Of a stretch of DNA of 64,000 bases, positions 1-7,587 are shown in pieces. Origin of the DNA: Filimonas lacunae (GTDB lineage: Bacteria > Bacteroidota > Bacteroidia > Chitinophagales > Chitinophagaceae); contig NZ_AP017422.1 in assembly GCF_002355595.1 (NCBI RefSeq), forward strand, positions 5,894,823-5,958,822, read 5' to 3'. Made by a program: the position numbers and the translations under genes. The number at the start of each line of letters is the position of its first letter. Position 1 is the first letter of the stretch. Under the pieces are notes generated by a model. That model worked only from the letters and a program-made list of their open reading frames with translations. It was not told the origin of the DNA and ran no database searches.

Positions 1-1545
1 CAAAGTAATCTGCAGAAGAATGAGGAGTTAAAGCAAATTCTGTTAGAGGAAACACCGTGGGTATTAAACGCAGCCAACGAAGCACAGCAAAAGAAAAACA
101 TTGCCCTGTTGTTTGACGTGGTTACTATGGCCAGTAAGTCAGATGCAGCCTTGCAACAATTACAGGAAATGCAGTTTACTGATGGTAGCTTCAGCTGGTT
201 CAAGGGCGGTTATACTGATAGATATATTACCAATTACATTGCAACAGGTATTGGCAAACTCATTCAATTAAAAGCAGTACCTGCCAATGCCGCCAAAACG
301 CTGCAAAGTATTGGTGAAAAAGCGATACAGTACCTCGATAACAGGATGTATAAAGATTTCCTGTCATGGAAAATCACTACCAAAAACGTAGCCTTCAGTC
401 ACCTGTCCAATGATGGCATACAGTATCTTTTTGCTCGCAGTTATTTCAAAGATGTAGCCTTTAGTAATAAAGCTGCCTGGCAATTTCTGCTACAGCAAGC
501 TGCTAAACATTGGAACAAACAAAATAATTATAACAAAGCACTATTAGGCGTAGTGCTCTACCGTAATAACCAGCAAAAGCTGGCCACCGGCAGCATACTA
601 CCTTCTATCCTGGAAAATGCAGTCGAAGACAGCAGCAAAGGCATGTACTGGAAAGACCGCACTACCTGTTTCTGGCATCCTGCCGCTATTGAGCACCAGG
701 CAAGTATTATGACACTTACGGCTGAACTCAGTAATCAATATGCCACTGCCATCACCGCCAATGCTTATAAAGAAATGCGCAACTGGCTTATTCTGAATAA
801 GCAAACCAGCAACTGGGGCAGCACCATTGCCACTGCTGATGCCTGCTATGCTTTATTATTAAAACCTGATCTGTTGCAAACAGTTAAACAGGTTACTATA
901 CAATTAGGTAACACCGTTCTGCAATCAAATACAGAAACACAACAAGCAGGAAGTGGTTATTTCAAGGAAAGGATCGATGGCAGCCAGGTAACTCCGGCCA
1001 CCGGGCGCATTACAATTACAACCCATTCAACGATCAATCCAACTAACCAATCCGATGTTAGCTATGGAGCCGTTTACTGGCAGTATTTTGAAAACATGGA
1101 CAAAATCACCACTTCCACAGGCAATCCTCTGTCTGTTGCTAAAAAATGGTTTATAGAAAAACAAACAGACAAAGGTGCAGTTCTGGAGGCCATTACTACC
1201 AATAGCCGGTTAAAAGCAGGTGACAAAGTGGTAATACAAATTGTTTTAAAAAGCGACCGTAACATGGATTATGTACATATAAAAGATATGCGTGCCGCAA
1301 CAATGGAACCTGTAAATGTGCTTAGTAGTTATAAATGGCAGGATGGGCTTGGGTATTACGAAGCCACCAAAGATGCCAGCACCAACTTCTTTATCGATCA
1401 TTTGCAAAAAGGCACTTATGTGTTTAACTACCCGGTATATATTACCAATAGCGGCACATTTACCTCTGGCATAGCAACTGCGCAATGTATGTATGCCCCC
1501 GAATTCAGCAGCCACAGCGAGGGTATACAATTAATAGTACCATAG
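1..1545 (+). CDS. Alpha-2-macroglobulin family protein, C-terminal part (5' end outside window)
   Basis: The frame is open from base 1, so the gene begins upstream; 514 codons are visible. The opening residues (ILLEETPWVLNA, then KKNIALLFD) and the block LQEMQFTDGSFSWFKGG resemble the thioester-region helical domain of large bacterial alpha-2-macroglobulins of Bacteroidota. The final part (GAVYWQYFENMDKI, then HIKDMRAATMEP) resembles the receptor-binding-like C-terminal domain. Such proteins are usually cell-envelope protease traps of about 1,900 residues, often lipoproteins. No CxEQ thioester motif is visible in this part; it would lie upstream of the window or be absent, as in many Bacteroidota forms. 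A strong terminator follows the stop codon. The family call is fairly secure; the function in this organism is inferred. Confidence 0.82.
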   Translation, partial: QSNLQKNEELKQILLEETPWVLNAANEAQQKKNIALLFDVVTMASKSDAALQQLQEMQFTDGSFSWFKGGYTDRYITNYIATGIGKLIQLKAVPANAAKTLQSIGEKAIQYLDNRMYKDFLSWKITTKNVAFSHLSNDGIQYLFARSYFKDVAFSNKAAWQFLLQQAAKHWNKQNNYNKALLGVVLYRNNQQKLATGSILPSILENAVEDSSKGMYWKDRTTCFWHPAAIEHQASIMTLTAELSNQYATAITANAYKEMRNWLILNKQTSNWGSTIATADACYALLLKPDLLQTVKQVTIQLGNTVLQSNTETQQAGSGYFKERIDGSQVTPATGRITITTHSTINPTNQSDVSYGAVYWQYFENMDKITTSTGNPLSVAKKWFIEKQTDKGAVLEAITTNSRLKAGDKVVIQIVLKSDRNMDYVHIKDMRAATMEPVNVLSSYKWQDGLGYYEATKDASTNFFIDHLQKGTYVFNYPVYITNSGTFTSGIATAQCMYAPEFSSHSEGIQLIVP

Positions 1546-1565
1546 ATTTCATTACCATAAAGCCT

Positions 1566-1600
1566 AAAAGCCGGAAGCAGATATACTTCCGGCTTTTTTT
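1566..1600 (+). terminator. Rho-independent terminator after the macroglobulin gene
   Basis: A perfect 12-bp stem (1566-1577 with 1586-1597) around an 8-base loop runs into a T-tract. It sits 20 bases after the stop codon and separates this gene from the FAD oxidoreductase. Confidence 0.85.
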
Positions 1601-1630
1601 ATCCGGCACATTTACTCCACTGCTAAATTT

Positions 1631-1638
1631 TATCTTTG
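1631..1638 (+). promoter_or_regulatory. Bacteroidota -7 element (TATCTTTG) just before the FAD oxidoreductase
   Basis: TATCTTTG fits the TAnnTTTG -7 consensus of the Bacteroidota primary sigma factor exactly. It ends 4 bases before the ATG at 1643, which would place transcription initiation at or very near the start codon, so the mRNA may be leaderless. I see no convincing -33 TTTG at the expected distance, so this is a moderate call. Confidence 0.45.
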
Positions 1639-1642
1639 CGCT

Positions 1643-2710
1643 ATGCAAGTAGACTACCTGATTATTGGCCAGGGCATATGTGGCACTTTTTTAAGTCATG
1701 AACTCCACCAGGCAGGAAAAAAAATACTGGTAATAGATGAATCTCAACCGTTCTCTTCTACCAAAGTAGCCAGTGGTGTTATTAACCCCGTTACCGGCAG
1801 ACAGGTTAGTACTACCTGGATGGCAGAAGAACTGATGTCGTTTACCTGGCAGGCTTATACCCATATAGGCAATACTATTGGCAGTAATATTATTCAAAAC
1901 TGCGGCATACTGGCATTTCCGCCTTCCCAGCAAATGCGCGAGGCTTATGATGGCAAAATGAACGACACCCCGGCATTTATTCACCCCGTTGCAGCAACAA
2001 CAGTACAGGAATACATCCCTCTTTTTCATTTCTTTCATGGCGCTGTACACATTCAACCGGCTTATCATATCGACTTACATACCTTGCTAAAAGGCTGGCG
2101 CCACCAGCTGCTAACACAAAACTCTCTATTAGAAGAAAGCTTTGACGCAACACTTCTGCAATTACATCACGATCGGGTTATTTATAAAGATATCCAGGCA
2201 GAGAAAATCATCTTTTGTAATGGCACCAATACATTCCAGCATCCATTGTGGCAAAAACTGCCTTACAGCCTGAACAAGGGAGAAGCTTTAATTGCAGACA
2301 TTCCGGATTTACCTCCTAACCAGATTTACAAATTCGGCATCACCACCCTGGTTCCCTGGTACGACGGTTTATGGTGGGTAGGCAGCACTTACGATAATCG
2401 CTTTGAAGACGCTCTTCCTACAGAAATTTTTCTCAAAAAGAAGTCAGCCGAACTGGCATCCCTGGTAAAGTGCCCTTATACTATTGTTGACCACATTGCT
2501 TCTATACGCCCTGCAACTGTTGAACGCAGGCCTTTTGTGGGCTTTCATCCTCAACAACCGGCTGCCGGCATTTTCAATGGCATGGGCACCAAAGGCTGCT
2601 CGCTGGCCCCTTACTTTGCTCACCAGCTGGCGCAGCATTTAACGCAAAACACGCCCACAACACCAGCTGCCGACGTAAAAAGATTTGGATCCCTATTATC
2701 TTTGTCGTGA
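1643..2710 (+). CDS. FAD-dependent oxidoreductase (DAO/glycine-oxidase-like fold)
   Basis: A 355-residue protein that opens with a Rossmann dinucleotide-binding motif, DYLIIGQGICG at residues 4-14, followed by a second strand ending in an acidic residue (VIDE, near 35), as expected for FAD binding. The segment KVASGVINPVTGR and the C-terminal stretch ATVERRPFVGFHP, then GMGTKGCSLAPYF, are typical of the DAO family, including the oxidoreductase half of MnmC. It has no signal peptide and is probably cytosolic. Substrate unknown; oxidation of an amine or amino acid is the family norm. Its last codons overlap the longest possible reading of the next gene, but a promoter element there suggests separate transcription of that gene. 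Confidence 0.8.
   Translation: MQVDYLIIGQGICGTFLSHELHQAGKKILVIDESQPFSSTKVASGVINPVTGRQVSTTWMAEELMSFTWQAYTHIGNTIGSNIIQNCGILAFPPSQQMREAYDGKMNDTPAFIHPVAATTVQEYIPLFHFFHGAVHIQPAYHIDLHTLLKGWRHQLLTQNSLLEESFDATLLQLHHDRVIYKDIQAEKIIFCNGTNTFQHPLWQKLPYSLNKGEALIADIPDLPPNQIYKFGITTLVPWYDGLWWVGSTYDNRFEDALPTEIFLKKKSAELASLVKCPYTIVDHIASIRPATVERRPFVGFHPQQPAAGIFNGMGTKGCSLAPYFAHQLAQHLTQNTPTTPAADVKRFGSLLSLS
2697..2704 (+). promoter_or_regulatory. Candidate -7 element inside the end of the oxidoreductase gene
   Basis: TATCTTTG fits TAnnTTTG and lies within the final codons of the upstream gene. Transcription starting a few bases downstream would give a leader of about 40 bases before the ATG at 2749, and would make the GTG at 2707 an unlikely start. 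No good -33 element is seen at normal spacing. Confidence 0.4.
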
Positions 2711-2748
2711 AAATTACCGGGCTGTTATTAAATCAACTGAACTACTAC

Positions 2749-3156
2749 ATGAGTAATCCTTCTACAGAAACCGAGTACCGCATTCCGCTTGCTTATCGCA
2801 AAATGGAAAATCTGCATATTGTTTTCTGGCTGTTTAAAGATGTTAGCTGGTGTATGATCTGGAAGCCGTTAGGCATTATTATGATTATACCTACACTGGT
2901 TATTTCTATAGTCATTGCCTGGAATACACGGCAGTTCATGTCCGAGCTATGTCACAACCTGGCTATTACTATCTGGATTACCGCTAACAGCTACTGGATG
3001 TTGAGCGAGTTTTTACATTTTGATGAAAAGATAGTGATAGGCACCATAACTTATAAGCATCTTGCAATGGTACCTTTTTGTATAGGCATTCTCATATTAG
3101 GTTATTACTATCTGTACTGGAAACCACGCAATAAAGAAGCAATAGAAACGATGTAA
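2749..3156 (+). CDS. Small multi-pass membrane protein, unknown function
   Basis: A 135-residue protein when started at the ATG at 2749 (first residues MSNPSTETEYRIPL). A longer GTG start at 2707 is possible but overlaps a likely -7 promoter element. Hydrophobic stretches include IIMIIPTLVISIVIAW, LAITIWITANSYWML and MVPFCIGILILGYYYLYW, which suggests three or four membrane helices. The C-terminus is basic (KPRNKEAIE) and probably cytoplasmic. I do not recognise the family. The gene is followed directly by a palindromic terminator shared with the convergent lipoprotein gene. Confidence 0.6.
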   Translation: MSNPSTETEYRIPLAYRKMENLHIVFWLFKDVSWCMIWKPLGIIMIIPTLVISIVIAWNTRQFMSELCHNLAITIWITANSYWMLSEFLHFDEKIVIGTITYKHLAMVPFCIGILILGYYYLYWKPRNKEAIETM

Positions 3157-3158
3157 TT

Positions 3159-3190
3159 CTTTATACGGTATTATTTAATACCGTATAAAG
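3159..3190. terminator. Perfect palindrome serving convergent genes
   Basis: A perfect 15-bp inverted repeat (3159-3173 with 3176-3190) has only a 2-base centre. It begins just after the stop of the plus-strand membrane protein gene, and its right arm includes the last codons and stop of the minus-strand lipoprotein. It probably acts as a bidirectional terminator; the U-tract is weak on both sides. Confidence 0.55.
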
Positions 3191-3627
3191 TTATAACGCG
3201 TTGCATAATTGCCATCGTAATAATTGCCGTAGAATATGGATCCCTGATAATCTACCTGGTTAAAGTACAGGTTTAGCTGCTCACCTGTATAATAATCCTG
3301 TATATTCAGTTGCATTTCCTGGTGTACGTCATTGATATAATGCCCAAACTGATCGTAGTAACCACTAGTTACTGTTGTTACCGTCCAGTAACCTTCCAGA
3401 AAAGACTGTGCATCGGAATAAGTTGCGGTACCGTCACTGTAAAAATTAAACACCCCTGGTTCAAAACCTGTATAAAAGGTATTCCACCTGTAGCCATCCC
3501 CTTGCGAAGCATTAGATAAAAACCATTTACCGGTTAACTGGGCATAACCTGTATCTACATGTTTACGACAACTGGAGAAAAAGCAAACAAAGGCAACAAG
3601 CAGGCTTAAGCGTAGAATTGATTTCAT
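3175..3627 (-). CDS. Lipocalin-like lipoprotein
   Basis: Starting at the ATG at 3627 gives MKSILRLSLLVAFVCFFSSC, a clean lipoprotein signal peptide with Cys20 as the lipidation site; the longer frame would bury this signal. The mature part of about 130 residues opens with LTGKWFLSN and continues with alternating aromatic and polar residues (NFYSDGTATYSD, EGYWTV), as in small lipocalin-like beta-barrel lipoproteins of Bacteroidota. There are many Tyr, Asp and Asn residues. Ligand and function are unknown. The 3' end forms half of a palindrome. Confidence 0.6.
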   Translation of the reverse strand: MKSILRLSLLVAFVCFFSSCRKHVDTGYAQLTGKWFLSNASQGDGYRWNTFYTGFEPGVFNFYSDGTATYSDAQSFLEGYWTVTTVTSGYYDQFGHYINDVHQEMQLNIQDYYTGEQLNLYFNQVDYQGSIFYGNYYDGNYATRYNFIRY

Positions 3628-3737
3628 AGTTGAATTTTTAAGGTATGTACTTAGCAATGCAAGTTTGCAGCCAGCGCATAGCTTAGGGTCAGGAGTTAAA
3701 AGTCTTTTTAAAATTATTTAACGACGAACAGGGCCAA

Positions 3738-4904
3738 TTAGCCGTTATTATCGGCGATTTTACCGGCCAGCAAGGTAATACTAAAACCTAATATTGCTAC
3801 AAGTGCAAAAGCCAAACGCAGGTTTACCGCCTGGGAGATATAACCAATTAAGGGTGGACCTAATAAAAAGCCCAGGTAGCCAATAACAGAAACAGCAGCA
3901 ATAGCAGGGCCAGCTGCCATTTTAGTATTTTTCCCTGTTACACTAAACACCAACGGCACTACACACGAAACCCCAAAGCCCGTGAGCATAAAACCAGCTA
4001 ACCCGGTGGACACCAATGGCAGCACAACCGACAATAACAAGCCTGCTGCAATTAAACAACCACACACCTGCAACATACGTTTCACCCCGTATTTATTCAC
4101 CATTCTATCGCCCACAAAACGTCCCGTTGCCATGGTACACATATAAGCAGCATAGCCCATCCCAATGTACTCGTCCGAAACATGAATCTCTTTTTGAAAA
4201 TAGATCCCGCTCCAATCATACATAGTTCCTTCGCATACCATACTGCCAAAGGCAATTAGCCCCAGCTTCATTAATGGTTTATCCGGCAAAGCCAGCAAGG
4301 TTTTCTTTTTACTGGCATTATTATCTTCCTGCAAAGCATCACCATATGCCATCATGGTCATAACAAGCGACAATACGCCCACCAGGGTAAAATGAAAAAA
4401 CGGAGATATTTTTAATGAAATCATCAACGAGCCTAATGCTGCGCCGGCAAAACCAGCCACACTCCATATGCCATGAAATGTAGTGATAATAGAACGGGAG
4501 TACATGGCCTGTACACCTACAGATTGTGCATTAATAGCTATGTTTAAAAAATTGCGTGAACTACCAAATAAAAACAACAACGCCAGCAATTGCCATACTT
4601 CATTTACCAGGCCCAGCGCCGGTAACAACACTGCATATAATAAAGCACCTGCCAGCATTACGTACCGGCTGCTCACACGCCCCAGCAACATGCTGGTAAA
4701 AGGCAGGGTAAGAATCAGCCCCATGGGCAGCGCAAACAATACTGTACCTAGTTGCGCATCATTCAAATGCAGTTTTTCCTGTAAAGTGGGAATACGGGAT
4801 GCCCAACTGGAAAATGTAAAGCCCGATATAAAGAAGAATATAGCAACCGCAATACGAATGCGCCTGGCTGCTGCCATGTTTTTACCGGTAATCAACGATA
4901 ACAT
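3738..4904 (-). CDS. MFS transporter, YbjJ-like (second of a tandem pair)
   Basis: About 388 residues from the ATG at 4904, with 12 predicted membrane helices. That start follows a purine-rich site, lies 16 bases after the upstream stop, and avoids overlap with it; the ATG at 4877 is also possible. The segment GFTFSSWASRIPTLQEKL, followed by LGTVLFALPMGL, matches the FSSWxxRIP signature of the YbjJ branch of the major facilitator superfamily, whose substrate is not established. Later motifs include MVCEGTMYDWSGIY and GRFVGDRMVNKYG. It is clearly a paralogue of the upstream transporter, and both lie behind a DeoR-type regulator, which hints at a sugar or nucleoside-derived substrate. Confidence 0.82.
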   Translation of the reverse strand: MLSLITGKNMAAARRIRIAVAIFFFISGFTFSSWASRIPTLQEKLHLNDAQLGTVLFALPMGLILTLPFTSMLLGRVSSRYVMLAGALLYAVLLPALGLVNEVWQLLALLFLFGSSRNFLNIAINAQSVGVQAMYSRSIITTFHGIWSVAGFAGAALGSLMISLKISPFFHFTLVGVLSLVMTMMAYGDALQEDNNASKKKTLLALPDKPLMKLGLIAFGSMVCEGTMYDWSGIYFQKEIHVSDEYIGMGYAAYMCTMATGRFVGDRMVNKYGVKRMLQVCGCLIAAGLLLSVVLPLVSTGLAGFMLTGFGVSCVVPLVFSVTGKNTKMAAGPAIAAVSVIGYLGFLLGPPLIGYISQAVNLRLAFALVAILGFSITLLAGKIADNNG

Positions 4905-4920
4905 AATATACGCCTCTCTT

Positions 4921-6072
4921 TTACTTTGTTCTGGTTTGTGAGGCAAGCAATGCAGTAGCAATTCCAAACATGGCCACCAGCGTAAACGACGATTTTAAAC
5001 TGGCAGCTTCCGCTACAAAACCTATAATAGGTGGCCCAATTAAAAAACCAACAAACCCGATAGTGGAAACTGCTGCCAGCGCCACGCCGGGAGACATGGT
5101 TTTCGATTTTCCGGCCAATCCATATACCAAAGGTACAACAGAAGAAACTCCTATACCCACCAATAAAAACCCAATGGTAGCTGTTACAAAATAGGGCAGC
5201 GCCACTGCCAGTAATAAACCGCTGGCAATGCAAATGCCACTTATCTGTAACACCTTGGTTACACCAATGCGGGTAACCATCCAGTCAGCCGTAAAACGTC
5301 CGCCTGCCATAGTACTCATAAAAGCCACAAATCCAAAAATCACGTATTGCTTAGGCACCAGTACTATCTTCTGAAAATATACCCCGCTCCAATCAAACAT
5401 AGTTCCTTCACACACCATTCCGCTAAAAGCTATCACGCCCAGTTTTAAAATAACACTATCCGGTTTGGCAAACAAAGGCTGGCCGCTCCCACTTCCCACA
5501 TCCTGGTTTACTAAATACTTATGAGTAAATAATACCAGTAATAAACAAACACCACAAATACACAGGTAATGTATAAAAGGCGGCACACCAGCAGGGCTTA
5601 ATAGAAAGCCAATAAATCCACCTCCAAATCCGGCCAAACTCCATAAGCCGTGAAACGATGCCATAATAGAGCGGCCATATAACCCCTCCACACTTACCGC
5701 TTGTGTGTTCACTGAAATATTCAGCATATTACTCCATAAACCAAAGAACACCAATCCTGTAACCAACTGCCATACATGACCGGCCAACCCCAGAAAAATA
5801 AGGGTAATGGGATATAATGTAGCAGCTAATATCAATACAGATCGGCTCCCATACCTGGTAACCAAAAAGCCGGAAACAGGCAAACTTGCCATCAACCCTA
5901 CCGGTAAGGCAAACAACACGCTACCTAAAGCACCATCACTTAGCTGCAGCTGCATTTTAATGTCCGGTATGCGGCAGGTCCAGCTGGAAAACACCAGCCC
6001 GGCAATAAAAAAGAAAATACTCACCGCAATGCGGTGTACTCTACTGGTTTCCATGGATAAAGGGAAATTCAT
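4921..6072 (-). CDS. MFS transporter, YbjJ-like (first of a tandem pair)
   Basis: A 383-residue protein with 12 predicted membrane helices. The ATG at 6054 (METSRVHRIAV) is an alternative start. It has the same landmarks as its neighbour: GLVFSSWTCRIPDIKMQL, LGSVLFALPVGL, MVCEGTMFDWSGVYFQK and GGRFTADWMVTRIG. The pair looks like an old duplication that has since diverged across its length. It lies 47 bases downstream of the DeoR regulator on the same strand, so the three genes probably form one transcript. The substrate cannot be told from sequence. Confidence 0.83.
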   Translation of the reverse strand: MNFPLSMETSRVHRIAVSIFFFIAGLVFSSWTCRIPDIKMQLQLSDGALGSVLFALPVGLMASLPVSGFLVTRYGSRSVLILAATLYPITLIFLGLAGHVWQLVTGLVFFGLWSNMLNISVNTQAVSVEGLYGRSIMASFHGLWSLAGFGGGFIGFLLSPAGVPPFIHYLCICGVCLLLVLFTHKYLVNQDVGSGSGQPLFAKPDSVILKLGVIAFSGMVCEGTMFDWSGVYFQKIVLVPKQYVIFGFVAFMSTMAGGRFTADWMVTRIGVTKVLQISGICIASGLLLAVALPYFVTATIGFLLVGIGVSSVVPLVYGLAGKSKTMSPGVALAAVSTIGFVGFLIGPPIIGFVAEAASLKSSFTLVAMFGIATALLASQTRTK

Positions 6073-6119
6073 CTTTTGTTTAATTAATCGTCTTTTGATC
6101 TGGCAACAATCGTTTTCCG

Positions 6120-6869
6120 TTATAATATCTGGATGCCTAGCCTAACATAAGGTTCAAATAATTCCCGGGTGTTATCTACTTCCGTTATAATACAATCAAC
6201 AGTTGAAATATCACACATTTTATATAATTCCGCTGTACCTATTTTATCATAAGTGGTTACCGCCACTACCTTGCTGGCCGACTGCAACATCGCCCTGCCG
6301 GCATCCAGATCGTCATAATTATGTGTGCTTACGCCTATTTCATGGTGCAAGCTACAAACACCAGTAAAACAAATATCTACATGCAGCTGTTGAAACGCTC
6401 TGGCTGCTTCTGAACCTATCGTTATTTGTGAGTGCTTGTCCACACGCCCCCCTGCCAGAATAATTTCCACCGCAGGATTCTCGCATAATATGGCAGCTAA
6501 TGGCACATTATTCGTCACCACTGTCAGCGGCATATCGGGTGGCAGCATGCGCGCCAGCGCGTAAGTGGTTGTACCGCCGCCCAGCATAATAGCCTGGCCA
6601 GGCTGTATTAATTGCAACGCTTTTTGCGCTATCCGTCTTTTATCCTCTTCCAGCACATGTACTCTATCGGCAAAAGCCTTACTGGTAGGCGAATGTGGTA
6701 TAGCACCTCCCCGAACCTTTGTTAATAAGCCATTTTCTGCCAGTAATTCAATATCCCTCCTCACTGTATCTTCCGAAACATGCAAAGCAGTACTTAATTC
6801 ACCCAAACGCACTTTTTGTTCTTCCCGCAGCTTTTGTAAAATAAAGTCTAAACGCTCTTCCTTCAACAT
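6120..6869 (-). CDS. DeoR-family transcriptional regulator
   Basis: A 249-residue protein with the standard DeoR layout. The N-terminal winged helix-turn-helix begins MLKEERLDFILQKL and contains VSEDTVRRDIELLAENGLL at roughly residues 31-49. The C-terminal sugar-phosphate-sensing domain contains MLGGGTTTYALARML, VVTNNVPLA and the distal part IGTAELYKMCDIS. Family members usually repress genes for sugar or nucleoside use and are released by a phosphorylated sugar. It probably controls the two MFS genes downstream, and perhaps itself, through the repeated TGCAACAT sites in its own upstream region. Confidence 0.88.
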   Translation of the reverse strand: MLKEERLDFILQKLREEQKVRLGELSTALHVSEDTVRRDIELLAENGLLTKVRGGAIPHSPTSKAFADRVHVLEEDKRRIAQKALQLIQPGQAIMLGGGTTTYALARMLPPDMPLTVVTNNVPLAAILCENPAVEIILAGGRVDKHSQITIGSEAARAFQQLHVDICFTGVCSLHHEIGVSTHNYDDLDAGRAMLQSASKVVAVTTYDKIGTAELYKMCDISTVDCIITEVDNTRELFEPYVRLGIQIL

Positions 6870-6872
6870 TTC

Positions 6873-6922
6873 TGCAACATTTTACAGCAAAATAACATTA
6901 TTTATGGCACATTTTGCAACAT
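6873..6922. promoter_or_regulatory. Candidate DeoR operator: two TGCAACAT repeats 42 bp apart
   Basis: The 84-base divergent region between deoR and the nucleotidase carries direct repeats TGCAACAT at 6873-6880 and 6915-6922, plus a weaker related TCAACAT near 6863. The 42-base offset is close to four helical turns, so both would face the same side of the DNA. It is AT-rich with A-tracts. The operator role is inferred from position. Confidence 0.4.
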
Positions 6923-6953
6923 ATCGCATTAAATTGCACAAAAATAGCAAAAC

Positions 6954-7523
6954 ATGGCAAGAATTATCATCGACATGGACGAAGTAATGGCAGACATTGT
7001 ACCTCATATGATTGAGTATTACCAACAGGCAACCGGCGAAAAAGTAGATATAGAGCAACTGGCAGGCAAACATGTACATGAAGCAGTATCGCAACCGGAA
7101 CTCATTAGACAAATTTTGCTAACACCCGGCTTTTTCCGCACTGCTCCTTTAATTAAAGACAGCGTAACTACTATACAGGCATTAAATAATGTTCACGAGG
7201 TATATATCGTATCTGCAGCTATGGAATTTCCACAATCACTTATTGAAAAATATGAATGGCTGGAAGAGCATTTCCCCTTTATCAGCTGGCAACAAATTAC
7301 GCTTTGTGGCAGTAAACAGCTGGTAAGTGGTGATTATATGATTGATGACCACCTGAAAAACCTGGATTATTTCAATGGCGAAAAATTGTTGTTTACCTCA
7401 CCCCACAACGTTTTCATTGAAAAACATACCCGCATAAATAACTGGCAGGAAATAGCCAACCTTTTACTACCTCCTGTTAGCAATCCGTTTCACGCAAAAT
7501 TCACGCAGCAAGCGGCAGTTTAG
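6954..7523 (+). CDS. 5'(3')-deoxyribonucleotidase (HAD superfamily)
   Basis: A 189-residue cytosolic HAD phosphatase. The N-terminal motif IIIDMDEVMAD (residues 4-14) carries the nucleophile Asp and the acid/base Asp in the DxDxV form typical of the NT5C family, and the motif YMIDDHLKNLDYF supplies the acidic Mg-binding site. VYIVSAAMEFP is the second HAD motif, and KHTRINNWQEI near the end also fits the family. The family removes phosphate from deoxynucleoside monophosphates. It is divergent from the DeoR regulator, which may be coincidence or may reflect shared control. Confidence 0.8.
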   Translation: MARIIIDMDEVMADIVPHMIEYYQQATGEKVDIEQLAGKHVHEAVSQPELIRQILLTPGFFRTAPLIKDSVTTIQALNNVHEVYIVSAAMEFPQSLIEKYEWLEEHFPFISWQQITLCGSKQLVSGDYMIDDHLKNLDYFNGEKLLFTSPHNVFIEKHTRINNWQEIANLLLPPVSNPFHAKFTQQAAV

Positions 7524-7547
7524 CACAATAGCGTTAGGCAATTCTGT

Positions 7548-7555
7548 TATCTTTG
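7548..7555 (+). promoter_or_regulatory. -7 promoter element for aspS
   Basis: TATCTTTG fits TAnnTTTG and lies 32 bases before the aspS ATG, in the short gap after the nucleotidase. The -33 element is not obvious. Confidence 0.45.
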
Positions 7556-7587
7556 CTGCCCTTACTGACTATTTATAAAACGATTAT

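Noticed and set aside
4892-5233. 113-codon minus-strand open frame within the first MFS gene
   Set aside because: It is out of frame with a clear 12-helix transporter gene on the same strand and has no family motif of its own.
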